A stretch of 30,093 bases of DNA from NCBI GenBank assembly GCA_031397815.1, contig JANNMJ010000218.1:1-30093 (forward strand), given 5' to 3'. Of the stretch, positions 1-8,343 are shown in pieces. The position numbers and the translations under genes were made by a program. The notes beneath the pieces are model-generated. The model was not told the DNA's origin. It saw only the letters and a program-made list of their open reading frames with translations, and made no database searches. Source of the DNA: JANNMJ01 sp031397815. GTDB taxonomy: Bacteria; Bacteroidota; Bacteroidia; Cytophagales; Hymenobacteraceae. Position 1 is the first letter of the stretch. Each line of letters opens with the position of its first letter.

Positions 1-100
1 GACACGCTTTACACTTGTACTTGGCGCGGCCGCCCTTGCTGCCGTTGCGGAAAATTTGTTCACTGCCGCAGTGAGCGCACAGGTGCTGCGTGAAAACCAT
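1..100 (-). mobile_element. IS1-family transposase, N-terminal part (InsA-like zinc ribbon), cut by window edge
   Basis: An open frame starts with ATG at 100 and runs off the left edge after 33 codons. It shows two CxxC knuckles: CAHC, then KCKAC, with a RNGSKGGRAKYKCKAC stretch between and across them. This layout (C-x2-C, RNG, a glycine-rich turn, Y-x-C-x2-C) is the N-terminal zinc ribbon of IS1-family InsA proteins. The codons start about 53 bases inside a plausible element end near 153; in IS1 itself the insA start lies a similar distance from the left terminus. The rest of the transposase and the other element end lie outside the window, so activity cannot be judged. The element reads into, and appears to have truncated, the metalloprotease gene to its right. 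Confidence 0.72.
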
Positions 101-153
101 ACCCAAAACTACGACTTGCACACCTTACTAGACCGCCGCCAAGCATTGTTGCC
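101..153 (-). repeat. Putative terminal region of the IS1-like element
   Basis: Between the transposase start and about position 153 the sequence has no coding logic. The metalloprotease frame running in from the right continues into it for 13-16 unlike residues and stops at 109. The junction is placed near GGCAACAATGC on the minus strand (143-153), which begins with GG as IS1-family ends often do. The exact tip and the target duplication cannot be fixed without the other end of the element. This is inference from spacing and loss of protein coherence. Confidence 0.4.
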
Positions 154-1561
154 TAGGAAATTCCACAAGGCGTGCATTACGTAGTGGCCAAATTCGTGCA
201 TTACCACAAACTCCGAATTCAAGTCGTTAGGACCGAGGTAAATGTCTTTGTCGCCTCTGTCGTAGCGCCCGCCCTGACTGTTCTGATTTCTTTCGAGGCG
301 CAGGTGCAGATGGTGCCCCGATAATTGCGCTCCCGTGCCGGCCAGTGCGTCGTTGGTGCGGGTTTTTGCCCACCGTGCCCACGTGAAGGCTTTGCCGCCC
401 AGATAATCGGGCAGCTCAATCTGGTTGTTGCCGTTCCAGACCAGCGTATGTCCACTGGAAGTATAGGGCAGGTGATAATCGCCGGTACGATACACGATCA
501 GGTCGCGGCCATTGTCTTCCCACACGATGATCCGATTACTCTGATCCCTGAACTTTACTTTCAGATAAATCGGGATGCTGCTGCGGCCAATCGTGGCACA
601 CTCATCGAAATCGAACACGCGGCTGCCGTTGCGAGTCAGGTAGCCTTCGTCGTCGGTGTACACGGTTAGCAAATGCTGCGTCCAGTTCCGGTGGCGAAAG
701 CGAATCTCTACCTCAATTCCCTTCATCCCAATGGGCACGTAAACTGCCGGAGAGCTACCATCTTGGCGATGCATCGTAAACAGCCGCACGTGATCAATAC
801 GGCCCTTGAATCGCTTCCAGCCCCACCCGCAGTCGTCGGCCTCCGGTGCGGCACCACCACCGCCGCCCCCGGTAGCCTGAGCGGTAGAATCGGCATAATA
901 CTGCGCTGAGTCGGGCCACAGCATCGGGATGGCGTATGCCAGCCCCGGCACCGATACCAACCGAAATTCCTCATTTTCACCGGCTACGTAATCGGTGGGG
1001 ATGTCGGATACCGGGATGGAGTCGCGGTGCACGAACTGCCGGTGCGCGCTGGTATCGGCCGTGAAGAACCACGCCCGGCGCAGGCGCTGAAACGCCGCGA
1101 TGTCCCAGATTTCGACCGTGTTGTAGGGTGTGAAGTACACATAGCCATCAGCCGAAATAACGGGGGGGTGTGGCGGGTGCGGGTGTTTTACGGTGAAAAC
1201 TCGCCTGCACCAATATCGGCTCAAAGGGCAGCGCCGAGGGAGCGTAATGCAGCGCCACCGTAAACACGCCGCTGTCGCCGGGCGCATAGGCGACGCGACT
1301 GGGCGACTCCTGCAACGTCGCACTTACGCCAGCCGTTGTGACACGTAGCGCAACCGAATCGTGAAATTGAAACGCCTGCCGGGCCGTGAGCACCACCCGC
1401 ACGAGCACGGTGCCTGTGCCGGGTGCTATCTCCTGCGAGCGCAGCCGAAGATGATAGGGCGCAGGTGCCCAGCAGGAAGCATCGGCAGAGTCAGGTTTCT
1501 GTGCGTAAGCTGGGAATACTAGCGCCCAGCACAGAAGAAGAAAGGGAAATAAATGCTTCAT
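109..1561 (-). pseudogene. Secreted HEFGH metalloprotease-like gene, frameshifted and IS-truncated
   Basis: The gene starts at 1561 with a clear signal peptide (MKHLFPFLLLCWALVFPAYA, then QKPDS) and reads for 137 codons to a TGA at 1148. The continuing protein is found one frame over: it takes over at PPVISADGYVYFTPYN and runs to 109. The switch coincides with a run of seven G at 1162-1168 (C7 on the coding strand); removing one base joins both parts into one protein of about 480 residues. Near the end lies HEFGHYVMH, a zinc-peptidase HExxH motif, after which the product is lost at a probable IS1-family end (about 153) and finishes with unrelated residues. The downstream zinc ligand and the C-terminus are therefore missing. 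It follows the lipoprotein gene by 32 bases and was probably cotranscribed. The family beyond 'HExxH peptidase' was not recognised. A single-base sequencing error at G7 is possible, but the IS truncation would remain. Confidence 0.7.
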
Positions 1562-1593
1562 CGGGTTGAAAAGGGGGGAGAAATGCTAAGACC

Positions 1594-2313
1594 CTAAGGG
1601 GCGATGTGATAGTTAATCAGTTCCCAAGTGGTGCCAGAGAGGGGCACCGATTGCGAGACGGAAAACGTTCGCTTGACTATTCCTGCCCCGTACACCCACC
1701 AGCAATCGGTTATATAACTGAAGTCGGTAGGCGCGGACACGGTAGGATTGAATTGAATGTGAACTGTGCGCGCGAACGTACCTGCCGGCACTGTCACCTT
1801 CAGCGTGTCGGATACCAGATGCCTTTGAACAGGCTGCCCAATGATGAACGGGTAGATGAAACAGGCCTCGGCTGGATAGAATCCAGCTTCACTTGTATGC
1901 GACACGCCCCAGCGCGTCAGAGAAGTGCCAGTGAAGCTGTACAATGATTCGGTGCCTTGCTGGGGCGGCCCGCCCGCCATCAGCGGCGGGCCGGGAAAGT
2001 AGGTGCGGTTGGAGTGCCGAAACTGGCCGTAGTACATCCACACGCACGGCTGGGCGCCGCCGGGGTCGTAGGGCTGACGAAACTCGCGGTCAGTGCCCAG
2101 GCGCACCGTGTCATAGACGGCGGGCACCGAGTCCTTCAACTGATAGACCCACCACGAGCCGGTGGGAAAGTACCAATAGCGCAGAAAGGCCGGCGGCGCC
2201 TCGGCCACGCTCGCGCACGGAACGCGCGGCTGATCGCCGCCGTCGGTGGCGGTTTTATCACAACTGGTGGCCAGCACCGGCAGGCTCAACAGTACATACA
2301 ACAGGTGTTTCAT
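1594..2313 (-). CDS. Predicted lipoprotein with PAGTF motif
   Basis: The 239-residue product begins with a lipoprotein signal (LPVLATSCDK, lipidated Cys18), so it should be membrane-anchored and exported. The mature part is rich in aromatic residues. Near residues 165-210 it has a VTVPAGTFARTVHI segment followed by CWWVYGAGIVKRTF. This 'PAGTF ... W-x-x-G-x-G-I/L-V' pattern recalls DUF3108/TapB-like beta-rich exported proteins and is shared with the protein at 20692-21465. No catalytic motif is visible. It precedes the broken metalloprotease gene by 32 bases on the same strand, suggesting a former two-gene unit. Function unknown; the family assignment rests on a short motif only. Confidence 0.7.
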   Translation of the reverse strand: MKHLLYVLLSLPVLATSCDKTATDGGDQPRVPCASVAEAPPAFLRYWYFPTGSWWVYQLKDSVPAVYDTVRLGTDREFRQPYDPGGAQPCVWMYYGQFRHSNRTYFPGPPLMAGGPPQQGTESLYSFTGTSLTRWGVSHTSEAGFYPAEACFIYPFIIGQPVQRHLVSDTLKVTVPAGTFARTVHIQFNPTVSAPTDFSYITDCWWVYGAGIVKRTFSVSQSVPLSGTTWELINYHIAP

Positions 2314-2471
2314 TCAGCCGCAGAGATTATTTTCTAAGTATAAGCCCAAGCGGGCAATGCGGCTGATGAACGTGCGGTTAGAGCGCAGTCTGAAAATGAA
2401 TCAGTTTCCGAAGAGCGCCGGAGTGCAACACCTATCATCGTGGGAAAAACAAGTGCTTCGCCCGCCGCGCC

Positions 2472-2479
2472 TAGCTTTG
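2472..2479 (+). promoter_or_regulatory. Bacteroidota -7 element TAGCTTTG just before a start codon
   Basis: The octamer matches the Bacteroidota -7 consensus TAnnTTTG exactly and lies 9 bases before the ATG at 2489. No TTG is present 17-23 bases upstream. If used, the transcript would have almost no leader. The element is short, so chance occurrence is possible. Confidence 0.35.
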
Positions 2480-2488
2480 TCATTCTAA

Positions 2489-3673
2489 ATGAATCTGGCC
2501 CTCCTCTTCGAACCATCTCGCACCCTTCCGTTCGAGTCCGATACGGCCCCTGCCGGCACGCTGGCCGCTCGCGCCACGGTTTACCGCTCCGGCCCCTTCC
2601 CCACCGACTGGACCTCCGCTGACCTCGCGCTCCTCGGCATTGCCGAACCGCGCGACGTATCCGCCGACGCGCCTTCCCTTGAGCTGCAAGGCCCCGACGC
2701 CATCCGCGCGCGGCTCTACCCGCTCACCACCGGCACCGGCGCTTGGCGCGTGGCCGACCTCGGCAACCTGCGCCCCGGCCCCACCCCCGCCGACACCGCC
2801 GAGCGCCTCGCCGAAGTGGTGGCCGTGCTGCGCCGCCATAACGTGCTGCCGATTATTCTCGGTGGCTCGCACGCGCTCACGGTGGGCCAACACGGCGGCT
2901 ACGAGTACGGCCCCGACGGCGCAACGCCCCACTACGCCGCCGCGCCGCCCGTCCGCGCCGCCGTCATCGACCGCGGGTTTGATGTCGCCGATACCGGCCC
3001 CGCCGCTGTTACGTGGCTCCGCGAGCTGCTGCTGCGCGAGCCGAACCACCTGCTCACGCTCAGCCATCTGGCCAGTCAGCGCTACCACGTGACGTCGGCG
3101 GAAGCCGCAGCGCTCGAAAAAATGTATTTCGACGTCGTGCGCCTCGGCACGCTCCACGGCAACCTCCGCACCGCCGAGCCGCTGTTGCGCGGCGCCGACT
3201 GGCTCAGCATCGACATCGGCGCGTGTGCCCACGCGGCCATTCCGCAAGCGCCCGGCGCGGCCTCGCCGTTCGGCCTCAGCGCCGAGCAGCTCAGCCAGCT
3301 AGCGTGGTACGCGGGGCTGAGCCGTCAGCTTTCGTCGGTGGGTTTTTACGGTTATCAGCCCGCGCAAGACCCTCTGAGCCTCGGCGCGATGACTATCGCG
3401 ACGGCCATTTGGCACCTCATCGAAGGGTATTATCACCGCCCACGGCACGCTCCGCGCGAAGATTCCGCCGATTATATCCGGCACGATATTCCGCTCGCCG
3501 ATTCTACCGAAACGCTCGTTTTCTACCAGCACCACCAGACCGAGCAATGGTGGCTGCTCGTGGAGCCGCCTGCTGCCGCCGCGCACCTGCTGCCGTGCGC
3601 GGAAGCCGATTTTCAGGCCGCGCTGCACGGCGAAATACCCAACTGCTGGGTGCAAGCCCTCGCCCGAAGCTGA
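2489..3673 (+). CDS. Arginase/formimidoylglutamase-fold protein with degenerate metal site
   Basis: This 394-residue protein has the layout of the ureohydrolase (arginase, agmatinase, formimidoylglutamase) family. LPIILGGSHALTVG (residues 120-133) matches the GGDH strand, AVIDRGFDV (158-166) sits where DAHxD is expected, and WLSIDIGACAHAAIP (238-252) sits where SxDxDxxDP is expected. Several manganese ligands of active enzymes are replaced: the His of DAH is Gly163 and the second Asp of the DxD pair is Gly244. Classic arginase activity is therefore doubtful. A TAGCTTTG element ends 9 bases before the ATG. It heads a probable operon with the cytochrome b5-like gene (54-base gap) and murQ. It may be a structural or regulatory member of the family; this is inference. 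Confidence 0.75.
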   Translation: MNLALLFEPSRTLPFESDTAPAGTLAARATVYRSGPFPTDWTSADLALLGIAEPRDVSADAPSLELQGPDAIRARLYPLTTGTGAWRVADLGNLRPGPTPADTAERLAEVVAVLRRHNVLPIILGGSHALTVGQHGGYEYGPDGATPHYAAAPPVRAAVIDRGFDVADTGPAAVTWLRELLLREPNHLLTLSHLASQRYHVTSAEAAALEKMYFDVVRLGTLHGNLRTAEPLLRGADWLSIDIGACAHAAIPQAPGAASPFGLSAEQLSQLAWYAGLSRQLSSVGFYGYQPAQDPLSLGAMTIATAIWHLIEGYYHRPRHAPREDSADYIRHDIPLADSTETLVFYQHHQTEQWWLLVEPPAAAAHLLPCAEADFQAALHGEIPNCWVQALARS

Positions 3674-3727
3674 TTTTTAGCCGAACGCTGTTCTTCCCGT
3701 TTCCCGTCTGCCTTTCTTTTTTTCGTG

Positions 3728-3964
3728 ATGGATGAGCTTCCGGTTTACACAAAATCTCAGCTGGCGCTCCGCAACGGGCAGGACCGCGACGAAATCTGGT
3801 GCGCGTATCAGGGGCTGATTTACGACGTTCGGAAATCGCGGCTCTGGCGCGGCGGCAACCATTACGAGCACTGGGCCGGGCAAGACCTCACCGCCGAGCT
3901 GGCCCAAGCCCCGCACGACGCGTACGTTTTCGACAAATTCGCCGTAGTAGGTCGGTTGGTTTGA
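3728..3964 (+). CDS. Small cytochrome b5-like heme-binding domain protein
   Basis: The 78-residue protein has the short prokaryotic cytochrome b5-like layout: IWCAYQGLIYDVRKSRLW (residues 23-40), then GGNHYEHWAGQDLTAEL (42-58), APHDAYVF (61-68) and a closing FAVVGRL. His45 or His48 together with His63 are candidate axial heme ligands. There is no signal peptide or membrane segment, so it should be cytosolic. An in-frame GTG lies one codon earlier at 3725; the ATG at 3728 is preferred. It sits between the arginase-fold gene and murQ with gaps of 54 and 26 bases, probably in one operon. Its electron-transfer partner or ligand cannot be read from the sequence. Confidence 0.8.
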   Translation: MDELPVYTKSQLALRNGQDRDEIWCAYQGLIYDVRKSRLWRGGNHYEHWAGQDLTAELAQAPHDAYVFDKFAVVGRLV

Positions 3965-3990
3965 CGTTCCCACCTCCCTTATCCTTCTTT

Positions 3991-4791
3991 ATGACCACCG
4001 AAACTGCCTCCCACTACGATAATCTCGAACAGCTACCCGTCGGCGAGCTGCTGGCCGCGATGAACCGCGAAGACCTGACCGTGCCGCAAGCCGTGGGCCG
4101 CGTCTTGCCCGCCCTCGAACTGCTCGTGCACGCCACCGTAACGCGCTTACGGGCGGGCGGACGCCTGTTTTACATCGGCGCCGGGACGAGCGGACGCCTC
4201 GGAATCGTCGATGCGTCGGAGTGCCCGCCTACGTTTGGGGTGCCGCAGGGCGTGGTGGTAGGCCTGATTGCGGGCGGCGACAGCGCCATCCGCCAAGCCG
4301 TCGAGTTCGCCGAAGACGATGAAGGCCAAGCTTGGCGCGACCTCGCCGCGTTCAACTGCAACCCGGCCGATATCGTGGTCGGGATTGCGGCTTCCGGGCG
4401 CACGCCGTACGTCATCGGCGGGTTACGGGCGGCGCGGGAACGCGGTATCGCCACCGGCTGCATCGTGTGCAACGCGAGTTCGGCGGTCGCGCAGGTGGCT
4501 GATTTTCCGGTGGAAGTAGTGACCGGGCCGGAGTTCGTCACCGGCTCCACGCGCCTCAAAGCGGGCACGGCGCAGAAGCTCGTGCTCAATATGCTCACCA
4601 CTTCCACGATGATTCAGCTCGGCCACGTCAAGGGGAATCGAATGGTCGATATGCAGCTCTCAAACCACAAGCTCGTCGAGCGCGGCGCCCGCATGCTCAT
4701 GGACGAGTTGCACCTCGATGAGCCGCACGCTCGCGCCTTGCTGGCGCGCTACGGCTCCGTCAGGGCCGCGCTTGATGCGAGCCGGGAATGA
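3991..4791 (+). CDS. murQ: N-acetylmuramic acid 6-phosphate etherase MurQ
   Basis: The enzyme cleaves the D-lactyl ether of MurNAc-6-phosphate to give GlcNAc-6-phosphate and lactate in cytosolic cell-wall recycling. The 266 residues contain the SIS-fold sugar-phosphate motifs GAGTSGRLG (63-71) and IAASGRTPY (132-140), the VDASECPPTFG segment with the catalytic-type Glu77, and a second acidic cluster EFAEDDE (105-111) where the other catalytic Glu is expected. KLVLNMLTTSTMI and NRMVDMQLSNHKL are further MurQ signatures. It is somewhat shorter than the roughly 300-residue enterobacterial enzyme. ATG 3991 is chosen because the frame upstream lies inside the cytochrome b5-like gene and has no MurQ character. 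Product identity is firm; a link to its two upstream neighbours is inferred only from spacing. Confidence 0.93.
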   Translation: MTTETASHYDNLEQLPVGELLAAMNREDLTVPQAVGRVLPALELLVHATVTRLRAGGRLFYIGAGTSGRLGIVDASECPPTFGVPQGVVVGLIAGGDSAIRQAVEFAEDDEGQAWRDLAAFNCNPADIVVGIAASGRTPYVIGGLRAARERGIATGCIVCNASSAVAQVADFPVEVVTGPEFVTGSTRLKAGTAQKLVLNMLTTSTMIQLGHVKGNRMVDMQLSNHKLVERGARMLMDELHLDEPHARALLARYGSVRAALDASRE

Positions 4792-5111
4792 AAGCCGCCT
4801 AGCCATGCCTGAAGAAGTTGAGGAGTTTGCTTCTCTAAGCCTGCGAGGTCAAAGACAAACACCTACTGGCCAACCGCTTGAAATGCAATCTCAGCCGCCG
4901 CACCACGAGTAAGTCGCTCAGATATCAGACATTATCAGACAAATACCCAAAAATGAGCTGCAATCATTAGTTTTAACTGAATAGCCAAGTTATCCTTGTG
5001 GCAGAATAACGTTATTCTAAGTCACTTTCTTGGTTATGTTCGACCAAATCTATCCCCTCCTGCCACTTCTACTACCGGCTCCGGAAGCTAGCTACTCTTT
5101 TTCGGATTTCT
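4792..5111. other. Intergenic gap holding a 16-bp palindrome
   Basis: No gene is supported here. The right half is AT-rich. It contains the perfect palindrome at 5003-5018 and a short ATG frame of 27 codons at 5036 that ends before the T9SS protein and lies in another frame. No hairpin terminator for murQ is evident. Confidence 0.5.
5003..5018. promoter_or_regulatory. Perfect 16-bp palindrome, possible operator
   Basis: AGAATAACGTTATTCT is a perfect uninterrupted palindrome, with 8-base half-sites AGAATAAC and GTTATTCT. It lies about 95 bases before the GTG of the short T9SS protein. TATCCTTG, one base off the -7 consensus, lies just upstream (4991-4998). Binding by a dimeric regulator is plausible but not shown. 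Confidence 0.4.
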
Positions 5112-5480
5112 GTGGTTAGTCTGTTGACCGCCACCGTCGTGTTGAGTAGCCCGCCTGAGACTACGGCACAAACCCCGCAGTGGCTGTTTGATGGCCATAT
5201 GCCCGGCTGCACCACCTGCGGCCGCCCCGGCCCTAGCAACACGCCAACCACCTCGACGTCGGCCTACCCCAACCCCGCCACCGACCGCCTGTTCATTGCC
5301 GGCGGAACCAGCGCTGAGGAGGCCACGCTGATCAGCGCCCTTACCGGGCAGCGGACCCGCCTTCGTCTGACGAATGGCTCGACAGAAACCTCGGTCGCAC
5401 ACCTGCCCGACGGTCTGTATTGGCTGGAAATCGGCACGGGTAAGGCGGTGCAGCGTGAGCGCATCGTCGTTCAGCACTAA
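5112..5480 (+). CDS. Very short T9SS type A sorting-domain protein
   Basis: From residue 50 onward the product is a typical T9SS C-terminal sorting domain: AYPNPATDRLFIAGG, then LPDGLYWLEI and a closing basic RERIVVQH. Only about 30 residues lie between a signal-peptide-like start (VSLLTATVVLSSPPETTAQ) and that domain, including CTTCG. Thus almost nothing but a secretion tag is encoded. The best start is GTG 5112, but the frame continues upstream with RKLATLFRIS, which would form a better basic n-region, and no ATG, GTG or TTG precedes it in that frame. The true start may be lost or the 5' end frameshifted. It could be a remnant of a larger secreted protein or a genuine small exported peptide carrier. 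Confidence 0.6.
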   Translation: MVSLLTATVVLSSPPETTAQTPQWLFDGHMPGCTTCGRPGPSNTPTTSTSAYPNPATDRLFIAGGTSAEEATLISALTGQRTRLRLTNGSTETSVAHLPDGLYWLEIGTGKAVQRERIVVQH

Positions 5481-5501
5481 AATTCAGGTTGAATTGGTAC
5501 G

Positions 5502-5530
5502 GCCCACGTCAGTTTTTGGCGTGGGCTTTA
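5502..5530 (+). terminator. Hairpin terminator after the short T9SS gene
   Basis: The arms GCCCACG (5502-5508) and CGTGGGC (5520-5526) pair perfectly around an 11-base loop and are followed by TTTA. The hairpin lies 21 bases after the TAA at 5478-5480. Confidence 0.65.
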
Positions 5531-5585
5531 CTAATTTAGGCTATTCTCAACTCATCGGTCGTAACTGTTAATTGCTTCTCTGAAA

Positions 5586-8291
5586 ATGCAACGCACTACT
5601 GTTCTTGTTTTTTTACTACTGCTGAGTATAGCGCATAGTCAAGCTCAACAGCTTCAGGGTGCTCACTGGTACTTTGGCGATAATTGTCACCTTGATTTTA
5701 CCAGCGGACGCCCAGTAGCCAAGCTAGATGCACGAATAAGGAATAGCGGGTTAGGGCCTAGCGCTTCCGCTACCATTTGCAACTCAGCGGGCCTCGTCGG
5801 TGCGATTGGAACTGGCGATGCAGGTTATACAGCCATTTATAATAGGAACTTTTTTCCATTATCAAATAATAACAACGGCCTTAATCCAGTTGCCTGCCGC
5901 TTTTTGTTACTGGAACCTGGTGACAGCAGCACAATTGTAGGTCTAAATGGTGGCGCATTGCAGCGAGCGCGCATTGATTGACCCTCCGGCCGAATGACCG
6001 CGTTTTCGCCTGAAAATCTGGCCATTCCACAGTCTGTTGATATGGCGCAAGCTACCGCGCTGCACGCCAACGGGCAGGATTACTGGATTATAAACAAACC
6101 AGTTTTTACGAGCGGCCTGACTGCATGTCGGCTTGGGAATGGCCAAATTTACCCTCCGGTTTTTTCACCGGGAGGACCAAATTATTCAATAGGTAGTGAT
6201 ATAAAAATCACATCGTCCCTGAATAGCGAATTCATTGTTGTTACAAATTCTGTAACAGTCGAGGTGCTTCGGCTAAATAGGAATACCGGAGCTTTGGCTC
6301 CGTACTTATACATGAGTAACTTTTTCCCTGCTGGTCATACATCGGCAGGAGGAATGAGTTTTTCTCCAGATAACTCAAAGCTGTACATATCAAATGGAAT
6401 TGATATTGATCCTTCTCCATCTGTTGTTAGACGAATTAGCGTCATTTATCAGCTTGATTTCAACGCAGGCACTCCCGCTCAGATTGCCGCCTCCAAGCAG
6501 CTTATCAACACAGATTCAGCGTTCACCAAAATTACCGATATGCAAATTGGGCTGGACGGCAAGCTGTATTTTGTTGCGCTCCCGCAACCCGATTCGTTCA
6601 ATTTTATATTTCCTCCCATTCGGCATCTGGGCTCTATCGAATGCCCAAATGCTCTGGGTTCGGCTTGCGATGTGCGCTACAACTCCGTGTATTTAGGTGG
6701 GCGCGAATCGGGTTGGTACCTGCCTACTCAAGACCAAACCATTTTCCGTAATGCCGACCACGTGCAGGCCGCCGCTGACCCACCAGTGATTTGCGGCGGG
6801 GACTCGTCGCAGCTCGTGGCTTACGGCGGCGGCGCTACCACGGTGCGGTGGTTTCCGAGCACCGGTCTTTCTTCTGATACCACTCGTAACCCGTGGGCGT
6901 CGCCGACGGTTAGCACCACCTATACCGTGATTGCGCAACGCGCCTGCGGTCCGCCCGACACAGCGCGGTTGCGGGTGGTGGTCACGCCGGGCGCACGCGT
7001 GGTGGAAGCCGGTCCCGATACCACGGTCTGCGCCGGCGCTACCGTGCAGCTCGGCGGCCCCGCCCCTGACCCCACCGCCGCCTATCTCTGGGGGCCGACG
7101 CGCTACCTGAGCGCGGCGCGTGCCGCCCGGCCCGTGTTTACCGCGCCGTTCGTGGCGCGCGATACGGTCTTCACTTACATCGTGCGGGCTTACTGCACCG
7201 CGCTGCCGCCCGATACCGTGCGGATTGGGGTGCGGGCGCTGCCAGTACTTACGCCCGTACCTACCCTTACCGGTTGCCCCGCCGACCGCCTCCGCCTCGG
7301 CACGCCGCCGCTGCCCGGCGCCGCCTACCAGTGGGAACCGGCTACTCTGCTGACGGGCGCCACCACCGCCCAACCCACTTTTCTGGTCCCTGCCCCGCCC
7401 CACAACGATACCGTCTACGTCTTCCGCCGCACCCTGACGGCGGCGGGCGGCCTGTGCCCCGTCACCGATTCGGTGCGCGTACTGGTGCCGGGCCGTCCTA
7501 CGCCCCCGGAGCTGCTGGCGCTGAGCGTCGATACCACCGACGAGCGCCGCTTGCGCGTGGCACTGCGGGTAGCCCGTCCGGCTGACTTTCCGGGTGCCGC
7601 GCCCCTCACCCTCGAATCTCAGCAGCCGGGGCAGCCCTTCGGGGCGGGCCAATCGCTGACGCTCCCCCCTACTGGCGCAGAAACTGAGCAGCCGGTGGCA
7701 GCGGTGCCCGGCGCGGCGTATCGAGTGCGTGGTGCCGCTGCCTGCGACACGCTTTTTTCAATTGTTCACCGGCCCGTGACCCTACGCGCCGAACCCACCG
7801 ACTCGCTCGGCGGCGGGCGGTTGGCGTGGTCGGCATATCGCGGCTGGGGCTCGGCCGTGACGTATACGGTACTGGCGCAGCCGGACGGTGCGGCGGGGTT
7901 TGCGCCCCGCTGGTCAGGGGCCGATACGGCGCTGGTGGTGCCCCCAACGCCGGGACCGTCCACGCGTTACCGCATCCGGGCGAGTGCCGCCGATGGGCGG
8001 CGAAGCGAATCGAACACGGTGGCGCTGGAGGCCCGGCCCGGTCTGCGCGCTTATAACGTCATCACCCCGAATGCCGACGGTCGCAACGACGCCTTCGTCG
8101 TCGATTACCTCGACTATTACCCCGGCGCCGCCCTGACGGTGTACTCGCGGTGGGGCGAGCGGGTGTACGAGGCGCCCGTCTATCAATCGGGTCAGTGGCA
8201 GGCTGAGGGCTTAGCGGCCGGCCTTTATTACTACCTGCTGCGCCTACCCGACGGCCGAAGCTGGCGCGGCTGGGTGGAAGTGATCCGCTGA
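5586..8291 (+). pseudogene. T9SS type B (gliding-motility-associated C-terminal) surface protein with internal TGA
   Basis: A secretion signal (MQRTTVLVFLLLLSIAHSQA) opens the gene, followed by WYFGDNCHLDFTSG, the usual start of large Bacteroidota surface proteins with a propeller-like N-terminal region. At 5979-5981 a TGA interrupts the frame; the next codons (CCC TCC GGC CGA ATG) continue in the same frame for 769 more residues. Across the stop the protein remains coherent, with HANGQDYWII and TDMQIGLDGKLYF typical of this N-terminal domain. PKD/Ig-like CGG/CAGATVQLGG repeats follow in the middle. The end is a type B sorting domain: NVITPNADGRNDAF, LTVYSRWGERVYE, LAAGLYYYLLRL. It should be exported through the outer membrane by T9SS. 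Either one nonsense mutation, a sequencing error or readthrough explains the stop. An internal start at 5994 would give a protein without signal peptide. Confidence 0.8.
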
Positions 8292-8343
8292 GTGCCCAAC
8301 GCGCACTTTGTTAAGCATCCCTCTACTGTCAGGCTAACACGAG

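Noticed and set aside
3013..3735. 240-codon frame overlapping the arginase-fold gene
   Set aside because: Arg/Ala-rich out-of-frame translation of the arginase-fold coding sequence.
3799..3990. N-terminal extension of MurQ
   Set aside because: The frame is open upstream but lies within the b5-like gene and lacks MurQ similarity; ATG 3991 gives the family N-terminus.
5979..5981. Selenocysteine at the internal TGA
   Set aside because: No SECIS-like hairpin follows and surface proteins of this class are not selenoproteins; nonsense mutation, error or plain readthrough fit better.
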